Counted from the stretch's first letter, positions 10,819-23,300 are shown. The stretch: 45,026 nt of DNA from Chara braunii (GCA_003427395.1 BFEA01000755.1:267093-312118); one strand, 5' to 3'. Notes: generated from the letters alone by a model not told the origin. Program-made: numbers and translations.

Positions 10819-12477
10819 AAAACAGGATCATCTTAAATCATCGCTCGTCAACATCAAATTTGATATCGACCCAACATCGCGTCATAATATGAAGGATAAG
10901 ATTTGGGTCGTTACTCCAGAAGGGGACGAATAGGAAGTCAAATTGGCTTCCTCGGAAACCTCGAGATGTCACCGTTGCCACGCCTTCTTTCACACCGACA
11001 ACGATTGTCGTCGAGGGAAACGTCAACAACAAATCAATTGGCCAAACAGGAGTGGAGGATTGCAGACTCCTGCGACTCTAGAATACCAATGCCCTATGGC
11101 CCTTTGGGTATCTCTCCTTCGATGACAACTCTTCACATGTAGCCTTTCAATTCTCATGTTGGCACACAATCATATGTCAACTCTCAACTTAATCCAACCT
11201 TTTCGCACTTCCAACAAACGAATATTGGCGGTCAATTTGGGGGACAGGGGGAAGGTCAACCATGGTCGCAACCTCCTACCCCGAACATGCCTTCATGTCG
11301 TGGATGACATATTAGGCGTTCCAACAGGGAGGTCAGACTCTCCTCTCTTTCAGAATAATTCAATTTCAACTGCACCACGAAATTACTGGTGAAGCATCAG
11401 AAGTCGGTAGAACTCAGGCTATTACTCCCAACCGCACCCATATTGGGGGAGAGGGGGGTGGAGAAGCAACGGGAGGAACAATTGGAAGGACGAATGGAGC
11501 AAGAATAAAACAGTATCATCTTAAATCATCGCTCGTTAACATCAAATTTGATATCGACCCAACATTGCGTCCTAATATGAAAGATAAGATTTGGGTCATT
11601 ACTCCAGAAGGGGACGAATTGGAAGTCAAATTGGCTTCCTCGGAAACCTCGAGATGTCACTGTTGCCACGCCTTCTTTCACACCGACAACGATTGTCGTC
11701 GAAGGAAACGTCAACAACAGATCAATCGGTCAAACAAGAGTGGAGGATTGCAGACTCCTGCAACTCTAGAATACCAATGCCCTATGACCCTTTGGGTATC
11801 TCTCCTTCGATGACAACTCTTCACATGTAGCCTTTCAATTCTCATGTTGGCACGCGATCATATGTCAACCCTCAACTTAATCCAACCTTTTCGCACTTCC
11901 AACAAGCGAATATTGGCGGTCAATTTGGGGGACAGGGGGGAGGTCAACCATGGTCGCAACTTCCTGCCCCATCTCAATACGGCGTACTAAACCGAACAGA
12001 ACATGCCTTCATGTCGTGGATGACATATTAGGCGTTCCAACAGGGAGGTCAGACTCTCCTCTCTTTCGGAGTAAGTCAATTTCAACANNNNNNNNNNNNN
12101 NNNNNNNNNNNNNNNNNNNNNNNNNNNNNNNNNNNNNNNNNNNNNNNNNNNNNNNNNNNNNNNNNNNNNNNNNNNNNNNNNNNNNNNNNNNNNNNNNNNN
12201 NNNNNNNNNNNNNNNNNNNNNNNNNNNNNNNNNNNNNNNNNNNNNNNNNNNNNNNNNNNNNNNNNNNNNNNNNNNNNNNNNNNNNNNNNNNNNNNNNNNN
12301 NNNNNNNNNNNNNNNNNNNNNNNNNNNNNNNNNNNNNAGCACCATGAAATTACTGGTGAAGCATCAGAAGTCGACGGAACTCAGGCTATTACTCCCAACC
12401 GCCCCCATGTTGGGGGAAAGGGGGGTGGAGAAGCAAGGGGAGGAGCAATTGGAAGGACAAATGGAGTAAGAACAAAA
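10819..12477 (+). repeat. 688-bp tandem duplication inside LINE A ORF1
   Basis: Unit 1 is 10819-11506 and unit 2 about 11507-12477. For example, TCTTAAATCATCGCTCG is at 10831 and again at 11519. Both units carry the zinc knuckle and the Q/G-rich linker. Unit 2 has about 28 bp absent from unit 1 near 11975 and contains the 250-N gap. Divergence of several percent suggests a real duplication that has aged, though a collapsed or expanded haplotype join cannot be ruled out. Confidence 0.85.
12088..12337. other. Assembly gap (250 N)
   Basis: The flanks TTCAACA and GCACCATGAAATTACTGG correspond to the continuous stretch ending unit 1 (around 11370-11390), where no bases separate them. If unit 2 follows unit 1, almost nothing is missing and the 250-N length is not a real distance. 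Confidence 0.9.
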
Positions 12478-15369
12478 GGCATGGGGGTAGAGACGTCTGT
12501 TAATGAGTTGACAAGAGATCTGGGAAGGCATTCCACCTTCCCGAACCGTGACATTGCTGCCCCACCCAAGACCACGATCGTCTACTATGAGGAAACAACA
12601 TCGTTTGAACGTGGAAGGAAGTTTTGTAGCCAACGAACTACACGAAGGAGGAGAAGTCTCCAATGCGTCGCTCCCGTTATCAAAAGACTTCACCGGCATA
12701 AAAAACGTTTTAGGCATGTCTGACAGTTTCTCAAGTAAAAGGAGAGCCCCAATCTCTTCAAGTTTGGCGAGGGGTCAATTCCAATTGGTGGAGAATAGAG
12801 TTTTGTCGCTGTTCTGTACTTACGTCTGCAACTACGGACAGTTCGTTGCAGATGGAAAGTATTGTTCACCCTGAGCAGCCTATGCCTTCTTCCTTCGTTT
12901 CACTGGTCAGAACGACTAGTATTCAAAACCGCTTTTTATTTCGAATCATCCCGGATATGGTGATGCCAAGGATAATCGTAGACAGCCTCGAAGGGGGAGG
13001 TAAGCGCATCAAATTCTTTATCCCAATTATGGATGCAAGATTTATAGCAGGACAATTACAGAAGTTGGAAGCTGGTGGAATTCGCCTTCTTTCGTTGTCT
13101 TGGCTCGGCGAATCGCTGTTGAGCGCATCGGTCCGGCACCGCACAAGGTAGCATGGGACCCTCCCAGCCGCGTCACGCAGAAGTTAGTTTGAATCCTTGT
13201 CTCGAATGTACACAGAGCTTCCGCAAGCCGCTCAGGCCGAGTGCGCTAGCCATACCTCTCGCGAGCCCCTACAACAGGACAGGGCCTACGCAAGGCACGA
13301 CTTACCTCCACCTTACGGGAGTTGTCACCTCCCTTTGGTGGGCGTATCCCCGCCGAGCTACCAGTCCACAGTACGAAAGTTGATCAGTTGCAATCGCAGA
13401 GGTGGACCAACCGATGGCGTTTCTCGTTCGTTATAGCATAGGGGGTACGCGTGGTATTACGCCTCTATCGGACCCGTACGGGAACCGACACCTTGGGGGG
13501 CTGAAGTCCCAAGTGCGGTCCGTCGTCGGTCGACTAGGACGCATCCCACTCACCACGCATACACCACACTACGAACATAGAAATAAAACACACACACACA
13601 CATATATCAAACAATGCGACAACACTCCTAGTCCCTTCAATAGTCGTCCCATAACTTTCCGATGAGGAAATCGGATAGGCGTCACGCGCGAGACTTAGTA
13701 TAAAATCGCGCGGACGCAGGAGCCTACTCATATCGACTCGCAATGCAAGCGCACGCAGTGATGACGTACTATGTAGTACCCATACTCATGCGGTCCTCGT
13801 TAATCTTGAGGTTCGCATTCGACACTCAAATGTCGGCTGACATGCGCCTTGAAGGTTAATCTCTCGACGTTGGACAACCGCCAAGCGAGGTTGAGAACCA
13901 CACCCTCTTCTGCACTCTGTGGAGAGTGGGTGATGAACAGGTTCATAACTATGGTGGCAATCGTCTCTTATTGCCCCGGAGACCAACTCCATCATCTAAG
14001 GCCTGGACATAAGTCAAGGGGTTAAACTTTGACGGATGCCACAGACTACAACGTCCAACTATAATAACTCTAAAAAGCAGAAATGGGCCGAAGGCCTCTC
14101 CATCCCAAAATCACAACCCTGGGGTAACCTTTTCGGTTAGTACCAACGAACTATACCGATTCTGGGCACACATGCACACATACGAGTCCCTTAATCTCAT
14201 AACTCTAGACATTAGGATGACAAAACGTCGCGCGCAGGATTTGGGTATAAAGTTGCGCGGTTGCAAGTCTGTCCTACACCAACCGGCGATGCTAGTCATA
14301 CGCGGTAATCGCAGTTCCGGGCTCACGATACTGAATGGCTGAAGGAATATATCGTGAGGGGTTACCCTTCACGATATTGAACGGCTGAAGGACATGTCGT
14401 TCAACCCTCGCGACATTTTTGCCCTTAGGGTTGGGTGTCTCGACGGGCAGGGCAGATAGGCTCTGCGCGGGGTAAGGTTTCTTCCCTGCAGAGTCTAGAA
14501 CCTGGGATGTCCTGGACAAGGACCTCGAGTCCAGACCCAGGACTAACGTCCGACTAAGAAATCTTCAAGGAGCATACAACGATATAAAGAGGTTTTTTTT
14601 TCCTCTCCCGACCCCAACGTCGATTTTTACCCTTAGCGAGACCTGCTTAGGACACACGAACACTCAATATAATTACACACACATATATAGGGGGTAAGTA
14701 CGTGACGATCACTTCTCACAGTCACAGTGAGACTCCTCACAACCATATGTATACGCGTGATCGCAGGCAGTCAAATCCAAAATCCGAATCACAAAACGTA
14801 CCTGCAATCACATCAAAGAGTCAAACAAGAACCCATGCACTACACGGAGTCAACCCCAACCACTCTCTATACTCTTACCCCTTGCTTTAGTCATGCAAGC
14901 CCTAGCCTCCTGCCCAACCAACCATAATTAAATACTCAGTACCTTTGTTAAATGATCATTCAATAAAAGTCCGGGTGAAATCTTAACAAAACAATAAAAT
15001 CACCAGGGCTAAAACCTTTTAGGTTGAGTATTGAGGCTGAGTTGGAATTGAGTCGTAAACCAACGAATCGGCAACCGACCTGTTATCAGTGATAACAGAA
15101 GGTGATCCTCAATGGATCAAGCTAAATCTAGTCCAAGTCCTGAATCAAATTGATTACGATGACCTGTAACACAAGACATGTCAATGCCCAAGACTAAACC
15201 TATTAGTCATATGGGGAATGATTTCCATATCATGATCTTACTCAAATCATCCTATTTAACTAAGTATAAGTCTACCTCCAAGCAAGTGCCAGAGAAAAAG
15301 GTAGCCCTTTGGCAGAATCCCCTTTATACAGAGTGGATTGTCAAAACTTCTACCTGTCAAAATATAATC

Positions 15370-15720
15370 TAACTCCTCTAAACTAAGAAAATTTTGGCAA
15401 CACTTCCTGTAGAAACAATGCCTTTTCAAATTTTATATAAGTATAAACAAAAAATAGTTTTTGACTATCCAAAGACAAATTTTCTCTCACTCCCTGGATT
15501 AGTAAAAATTTGGGCAGCGCTCCCTGTAGGAAAGGAGACTTCTTAGATTTTAACTAAGCCATGTATGAAAATCAAAGAAGTTTCGAACTTTGGAAGGTCA
15601 AAATTTGACTAACTTCTTGGATTTGCAAAAATTTCGTCAACGCTTCCCGTAAGGAAAATAGCTTACCAAGATTTATACAAGACCAAGTATAATAAGCGAT
15701 CTCAGAAACTGAAAAAATTA
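15370..15720 (-). repeat. Degenerate tandem repeat of about 125 bp, R copy 2
   Basis: Plus-strand phrases such as AAAATTTYGGCARCRCTTCC, followed by a purine-rich link and AAATTTTATA, recur three times. It is the inverted counterpart of 4390-4790. Confidence 0.65.
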
Positions 15721-15889
15721 ATCTAAGTAAAAAAACTATCACAGAAAAGCAGGAATTGAATCTAACTCCTATCGCTCTAGCACGTGGCGAGCCACTAAAG
15801 CGACTACCTATCAAACTGAAACTCAAACTTGGCAAACAATAGTTCATAGTCTTTCAATGATTTACCCTTTATACCCGGCTTACATAGGG

Positions 15890-16229
15890 CATTGAGTTTG
15901 GTCATTCGTCTTAGAAACAATACCAAATATTTACCTTAGTCATACACGGACAAGTTGCATAATTACTTCTCTCTTCTTAGGGCATACAACTAAGCCATTC
16001 GTCTTAGAAACAATGTTTAACCGCCATGAACTGTTTAAATAACCAAGTTATATATACTTCTTTGAACTTAATCTTTGAAAGTGAGCGTAGGGCTGAGCCA
16101 TTCGTCTTAGAAACAATGCTCAGCCTGCCCAAGTTACCTTCGGTTATAACTCTTAGTTATACTCTCTTCACTTGTGATAAGGCTATAGTCAGACCATTCG
16201 TCTTAGAAATAATGTCTGGTTAGCCTTGT

Positions 16230-16318
<89 letters not shown>

Positions 16319-16775
16319 ATCTTATTCCTTTGTTCTCATTATAATCATGTGGCCTCAGACTTAGACAATTCATCTTAGAAACAATGTCTAGTCCTTTGGC
16401 CTGAACCTCCCTCTAAATAAAACAATAAAAAAGAGTTGAGTCATTCATCTTAGAAACAATGTTCAACCCCTTTTCTCTCAGTACTAAAAAAAACAGAGTA
16501 CCCAGGGTCAAGACCTTGAGACTGTTAAGAAACCACCCAAAATAAACAGCGGCCAGACCATTCATCTTAGAAACAATGTCTGGTCCTCAAAACTCAAACA
16601 ATCAATACCCCTCAAAATAAACAGCCAGGCCATTCAACTTATAAACAATGTCTGACACAATTAAATAAACACAATGATCAAGCCATTCGTCTTAGAAACA
16701 ATGCTTGGCCCTTCAGAAAACAGAACAAAATACAGCAGTCAGACCATTCATCTTAGAAACAATGTTTGACCCTAT
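15890..16775 (-). repeat. Array of ten stem-loop units, class A, with covarying stems
   Basis: The core CATTCRTCTTAGAAACAATG recurs near 15903, 15996, 16099, 16195, 16367, 16442, 16559, 16631, 16684 and 16745. CATT pairs with AATG; one base bulges on the 5' side; then unit-specific arms pair: GGCTGAG/CTCAGCC, TTTGG/CCAAA, GTTGAG/TTCAAC, GGCCAGA/TCTGGTC, TCAAG/CTTGG, GTCAGA/TTTGAC and so on, with some G-T wobbles. Stem length is four to seven pairs. Spacing is irregular (about 55-170 bp) and the sequence between units is unrelated AT-rich DNA. It sits in R copy 2; a decayed inverted counterpart lies at 3845-4185. Confidence 0.85.
16234..16318. repeat. (AT)n followed by (GA)n microsatellite
   Basis: TA repeats run from 16234 to 16294 and pass directly into GA repeats to 16318, inside the stem-loop array between the units at 16195 and 16367. 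Confidence 0.97.
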
Positions 16776-19700
16776 AAGACTCGTTCTAGCACAAACAAAA
16801 CTGCCTTCCTCCCAACCTTCCCCCTGATGCAACCCTTTGTTACAATCTGCTTTCAGACAAACAAAGAAACTGAAACTGCCATTATACATACGTTCCTTTA
16901 TTTAGTTTGATTTGTGTCCTGAAAGCCAAACTAAATGTCAAAGTAGGGCTGCATACAATACACTCAGCCAATACATAGGGAGATGTATAAATAGGGATTA
17001 TAACTGGGTCTATAGGGGGGAAGTCAAAGATTACCTGTCTGTTCCCTGCCTCCAGAACTCCTCCTGAGTTTCGGCAGAGCTCCTGCAATCGGTGGGGCAA
17101 ACCTCCCACAGAGGCCCTGGCGTGGATTATGGGTTGCAATCCCGCCTGCCGCCTTCCTCTCAAAGCCAATGGACTAGACTTAGAGTAAGAAGGGCAGAAG
17201 TAGAAAGCTTAAGACTCTTAGATACAAGAGGAGTGCACTCAGACTCGCAGGAGAGGACCTTGAAATCTTCAGCGCCTGAGGGCCCCGCAATGGCAGCCAA
17301 ACTGATGGAGCTTGGTCAACTGGAGTCAACTGCTGAACTCAACCCCCCCCTGCCAAACCTTAAATCACAACGCTAATCTCCCTTCTCAAACTCAGCCACT
17401 CCTCCGCACCTCTCCTTAGCCCATTCGCTGCGGCACAGCAAGTTGTAACAGTCGGCAGCATTCGGCGGCAGTATATGTTGTAGTACGCAGCAACCAACAG
17501 CAGGCAGCAGCAATCCGCAGCCGCCAGCAGCTGGCCACAGTCTGTGCACAGTCTAGAGAAGCAACAGATGTGCACAATCAATCAGCAGCAGCGGTCTTTC
17601 GTTGACAGCCAACAGGAGCGGCAGCCGTGCACAGTCAACACAACAGCGTTGTTAACCAGGGGACAACGTAGCAAATGGCAACCATTCTTCATTTACCATA
17701 GTAGTCCGTCGTCTGAGACTTAGCCGCAACCACAGCCTCCAGTTTCTCAACAACAACACTGACCTTTACAGCAGTATCGGTCAAGAAGTGGGTGGCAGCG
17801 CCCTAGGAAGCAACCAGCAGAACAAAAACCGCTCCTGAAGTCAATGGTACAACCAGCAGTGACACTCTACGAGTGCCGATAGTAAACGGCAATTTGTACC
17901 GCACAACAACGGAGACTCGGCTCAGCAGTGAGTGATACTTAGTGATCTATAACAGTCACCCGAGCTTTGACCACAGCAGCAGCCTTCCAACACAGCAACC
18001 ACTTAAACCAACAACCGTTCCACCAGCAGAGGCTCAATCGTAAGTATGCAGGCTGTGTTTTGGTACGGTGGTAGCTGGCTATACCGACGGCACGGCAGCC
18101 CACCGGATGCATACGGAAGTCACGGTCGGCGGGGGAACAGTCCGGCAGTAAGGCTTTTGCAGGAAAAAATCGTGGTAGCCGGAATCACAGCAAATCGTAC
18201 AGTGAGGCGCAACCAGGCTCTAAGCACCACGTTTACCAGACCGCCACTCGACAGTCTCTGTAGCAGCAGGGGCACAACAATCGTGATAACCGAAGTTCCG
18301 CTGCAGCACAAGTAAGCCCGACCTCCCCCTCTCTCTTTCAACAGGTAGGTGGCACTTGTCCGCTCCTTGCCCAACAGCAGGCGAGCTTATGCTCATGCGT
18401 CCGGCCCTCCCAATCACCTCCTTCACTGCCCCCCTCCTCGTTGTCCCTCACTTCCTGGAACAGCACGAACGGCGGGAAGTTGGAAGTCTGCTCTTCAACC
18501 ATACATCCGACCGCCACCACTGTCCGTACTCATATGACTATGATGTGAGGACGACCACCAAGTGAACCAGGTAAGGATTGCAGTGTCGACTCCACGACGT
18601 TTCTCGTGCGCCAATCAACAGGTAAGCCCCTCAGTTTCTATCATCGGTTCTTCGTTATTCCTCCGCAATGGATCAAGCCAGTTCGAGTGATGCCCTCATA
18701 ATGACACGAACACACGCGGTACTACCGTGCATAATTACAGGTGTGTGTAGGAAAGAAGGAGAGAGAGATTATAAGCCTCCAACCAGCGACTGACCCTCGC
18801 GCTACTCGCACCGACAGGGCGAGCAAAATTGGATGAATGCTCCGTCAGAACTCGGCATGATACACTTCCACTTCGACGTAAACCCTCCCCTCCCCCTCGA
18901 ACGCAACTCCCGCTAACCAGACAACGAAGCATACCCCCTCTATTGCTCATTTGGACGCTCCGCCATGTGCATAGCGGTTGAAAAACCCTGCCCCGGGTCT
19001 TTACCCGTCCCTCTCTGTGAAGGAACGGTCAACCCAGGCGGTTCTCATTCCCACCATAACCATTCGCCCGCCACTTTCGCCACAACCTCTTTTTTATCTA
19101 ACTTTCTTACCCATCCAGTCACAAAATCGGAGTCGCCCGCATCGGAAAACCTCGTAGTCCCTCCTTCCGCGTCCAATCCTACCAGCGACTGCGCACGCTT
19201 CCTTCTCTCTGATGCGCCCTGCCTAACCTCTCGCCATCTTTGATCCCATCCTCTTTGTGTTGTCGTCAACCGTTTGCTACACTTTACCCCGGGAACGCAC
19301 CGCAATTCGTTAGCGGACCGGCCCGCGCAGCACGTATACGAGAAGTCCAATATAATGAAAACAGTAGTCAACAAAAAAATTCACGAAAAACTTTCCTACT
19401 TTATACACGCCACCCCCCTTCGGCACCGCCAGCTTCCTCTGTATCGTTCTTAGCTCAACGGGCGTTCCCAGGGACTCACTCTACTCGGCCATACAAGCGG
19501 AGCACCATCGTACAACCCTCTGTCGCCTGGCCCGACCGTGGTCCGTATGCCAGGCCCCGAAGGGAACGGAGCAAATGAATTTGCAAAGATAGAAAAAAAA
19601 AAAAAAGGAGAAACTCCACGACGAACATTTTAGGGAACAAAGGTTGTTGGCACCCGGTCAGTCCCGCGGGCCGAACCCGTCGTCGCGTCCACTAGCAAAA

Positions 19701-20311
19701 GCTGAGAGGGATAGACCCGGCGGGCCCTCAACCCCCCGGCCTTCTCCATGCTGCTCCGCTGCTCCCGCACCACCGCCTGCTAGCCTCGATCCCCGCTCCT
19801 TCGCGGTAACAGTCCAATACCGTAACATATAGGGCTAAGCCCCAGCTTGAAATCCCATATAAGGCAGTGCTGCCTAGTGCTTAAGGCTGAGGAGATGCAT
19901 TGGGCCTCGCCTCCTACCCACACCCAGACGTGCATTTGACAAGCAACCACGCCGGCCTCCCCAGGCTATGTCGTGGCCACCCCGCGCACCACCCTACGTA
20001 CCAAACCTCGTTGTCGGTCACATACGGCGGATAGGGATCAATCAGTTAATCCTTAGTCTATATGGCAGTGGGGATTAAGCCGGTTGGCTATACGAGTTAC
20101 ATAATCAAATATAAAGGCGAAATCACCCGCGCGCCTTAAAACTGCGCGCCCACTCACCCTCTATCCTAGTCAACCCCCTGGCCAAAGCAGGTCATAGATA
20201 CGGTCGCGCCTCGTACAACACACTCAAATTTTAACCCAAACTTATTCCCTGTCACTTGCAAAACCCAGGGCGGATACCCTTGTAAGGGTATTCGCGCCGA
20301 CATCGCGCAAG

Positions 20312-23300
20312 AATAATCTTTGGAAATTGAAAATGAAAATGCCCCCTCCACCCTCCGAATGAGCGATTAGAGGAAGTGGATGGCAAGTTGTTGACAGAGA
20401 AAAAAATTGTTGTCCCCTTATGTCAGATTGATGCTCACTATGCCTTGGTTGACCACCCAACCCCCATCAAATTATCAGGGTTCGCCCCACATCCAACTCG
20501 GCTTTGGGGGTCAACGATTGAATGGGCAAACTTAAAATTTGATCATGAAATGTAAGAGGTTTGGGTGATGGAGTAGGTCGACACAAAAGCGATAGCCTGA
20601 AATCGTGGATATACAACAACTTGAACAATATTCAAATATCTGAGAATTTGTTTTTGTGGGATGGTCCCCACTTATGGGCCCCTGCACTTGGTTCGAAAGG
20701 TGGGACTGCGATTTTGATCCACAGAAGAACTGAATTGTAAATTGTAGATTTCTATTCGAATATTTGGGATAGGTGCTCATGGGTAAAATACTATGCAAAT
20801 GGCTCATAGTGGCTTTCTGCCTCAATTTATGCACCAACAGAGGTAAAAAACCCGTTCTGATTTTTTTCACGATTTGCTATTAAAACTTCATGAAGCAGAC
20901 AACATCGTTCTTGCGGGCGACCGGAATACCTCGCTAGATGACTCAACCAGAAGGAGGTTTAGTGATAAGTTATTTATGTTTTTCACCATAGATGAACTTG
21001 AGCTAATCGACCTCTTTCGCTTGTCACATCCTTATTCCCTTGGTTTTACCTCGTACTCTCGTTACTGGAAAATATCAGAATTACCAAACGCAAACTATAT
21101 TATTTTTTTAGTCTTCTCTACTATACGGCAATCGGCGGAGAAGGTGTATGAATCAACTCATATTCTCTCGGATCATAAACTTATTGTTATTTCTCTCCAT
21201 ACATCGGGAACATTGTGGGATAAAGGTCTGTTTCGCATTAATACATAAAACCTTAAAGAACGAGGTCTCATAATATGGATAAAACAATTTTGGAAGGACT
21301 AGGAACAAGCATGGGGTGAGTACCAATCAACTGTTGAACGGTGGAACTCTGACTCGCGAATCTTCTCCAACCTACTGAATGTGATCTCTCAGCTGCTGGT
21401 CTTTAAGCCGGACAAGAAAGTGACAGAAATCCAAAAACACATATCTTATGCAAAATCTCGTATGCTGGAACACCCTACAACAAAAAAAATTCCCAGAATC
21501 AAATAATCATTCTATATTAAAATTACATTCTAGATTTTAAATTTTCATTCTATCTTTAAAAAATTCATTTCAATTTTAAAATTTTTCGTCTTACTTGAAA
21601 ACTTTCCTTCCAAGAATGGGGTATCCCTTCTTATTTGAACTGCATGCCAGAGATGGAATGAAAGTCTGAATGAGTTCATGAAATATTTAAATTGGACTAT
21701 CATCCTAAGTAAGGATTTTCAATCATAAATAGGTTAATCCAATCTAAATTAGAAGATATTTGTTGTAGTAGAATGAAAGTTTAATTAAAACATTTCATAA
21801 ACTTGTCCAGAGTTTCATTCCATCTTGAACAAATAAATGTAATTGGAAGGAAAAACTCATATTTAGACAGGAACTTATCAAATAAGACAGGAAATTTTAG
21901 AATTGAACGAACATTGGAATGATAATTTATAATTATGAAGGATTTTTTTTTTATGAAATGTTTTTTCAACTTTCATTTCTCGTGGGAATTTTTCTGTTAT
22001 ATCTCATAAAAACTATTGGGGGAGGAAATAAAAAGATTATTGGTCGAATGAGATGAACTCTAATGCAAACAATATGAAATTTGGACAGACCGTTTACGCA
22101 TCAAAGGAATTGCGATATATGACCGCATGACCAAAGATGCATTCTATAGATTGCTTCCGAGGAGTTATACAGTTCCTATGAAAGAACTAAATCACCCATT
22201 TGATGAAATTGTTGCAGTAGCAACGGAACTAACGAAACTCTGTGAGTATGCTACATTGTATTATAGGGATATTCTCACCTTTCGGAGACACAGAGCAAAA
22301 ATTTGATCTGACCTCCACAAGGACTCATGACACTGGATCAGCATCGAGGCTAAACTTTTTCATATTGGTTAGTTGGATTTAAATCGTCCTGTCACAACCA
22401 TCGAAGCTCATGAGGCTCTCAAGGCAATGGAAGTCGGCAAAGCGTCAGGAAACGATGGTCTCCCAACTGAATTGTACCTAGTCATCTGGGATGTAGTTGG
22501 AGATAAGCTAGTATAGATTTATAACAAGGTACTCGTTATTTGACAATATTGTTACGACAATTGAAACCCTTGAAGTCATTCAAAACGATCAATTGGATAT
22601 GGTTATTCTTCTATGGGACCTAAAAAAATTGTATGACCGAGTCAATTCAAGTTGGTCGCACGTCCTATCTACCTTAGATTGGATGGGTTTCGATCACAAC
22701 TTCTACACTTGGATCTCGGTACTATACACGTTATCCACAGCCACATTTATGATTAACAGTCGTTTATCTAACGAATTCTCCCTTGCTAGATCCCTGCGTC
22801 AGGGATGTCCCCTAGCACCACTTCTGTTTGCCATCCACATAGAAGGGGTCCTCAACAATATTCGGGCGCACGCATAGATTATTGGCTTGCAGGCAGGCCC
22901 CATCCACACAAAATCAAAGTGTTGGATGACGACTTGTTTGCAGTAGTTCAGAACATAGTCAAGTCTTTGAGAGCACTAAAACAGTGTTTGAATGAATACG
23001 CTGATCTTTCCGAAGCAACTTCAAACTGGCACAAATCCGTATTTTTTATGCCAACCCAATTTTTGCTTGTTGTGGAATGGGAAATGAAACGTATTGGAAC
23101 TTACAAATCAGAACGATTCTTGGGAGTTCATATTGCTCTGACAACCTGTATGGAAGCGCAGGACGGAATCCTTTTGCATAAGGTTTCACAACGATTGACA
23201 TCCTAGGGCAAAGCTACCCATTTATCAATCTATGGTAGGGTCATGGTCATCAATGATGCTTTATTTGTTTTGTTATGGTATGTGGGTAGAGTGCGGGGCC

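Larger units (their letters stand above)
10133..13151 (+). pseudogene. LINE A ORF1 (RNA-binding/zinc-knuckle protein), broken
   Basis: The translation aligns with LINE B ORF1: an N-terminal block with WLKEYTVTVIF and VKSLNVVSCIAKSREITAWM, a block with LEFKPW, and a zinc knuckle CHRCHAFFHTDNDC (C-x2-C-x4-H-x4-C) near 10970. The layout resembles plant LINE ORF1 proteins with a DUF4283-like domain followed by a CCHC knuckle, which bind element RNA. In-frame stops fall at 10613-10615 (TGA) and 10931-10933 (TAG); further frameshifts follow the knuckle. The C-terminal part (about 12846-13151, with FRIIPDMVMPRIIVDSLEGG and FFIPIMDARF) matches 40361-40759 on the minus strand. A 688-bp duplication repeats the knuckle region, and in the second unit the 10931 stop codon is a leucine codon instead. 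Confidence 0.8.
13228..20306 (-). mobile_element. Unclassified long non-coding repeat R, copy 2 (7.1 kb)
   Basis: This is the complete-looking copy. It begins on the plus strand at CCGCTCAGGCCGAGTGCG, matching copy 3 (24087) and the reverse complement of the end of copy 1. It ends after the perfect palindrome ATACCCTTGTAAGGGTAT (20274-20291) and CGACATCGC, matching copy 3 near 32383-32416. The word gcaag stands directly outside both ends (13223-13227 and 20307-20311), a possible 5-bp target duplication. The flanks are LINE A ORF1 tail and the ORF1-ORF2 spacer, so it jumped into LINE A. It holds the best stem-loop array, a 125-bp tandem block and a CAGCAAC-rich stretch (17400-18350). No coding domain was found. 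Confidence 0.78.

Noticed and set aside
15890-16775. CRISPR-like array
   Set aside because: Regularly recurring short repeats, but spacing is irregular, spacers are AT-rich without uniform length, and the context is a plant mobile element.
15890-16775. Hammerhead or other ribozyme in the stem-loop units
   Set aside because: The conserved loop lacks the CUGANGA and GAAA core arrangement in either strand.
13228-20306. R as a Helitron
   Set aside because: A hairpin near one end and a TC near the other recall Helitrons, but there is no CTRR after the hairpin, no A/T insertion site, and no Rep-helicase remnant was seen.
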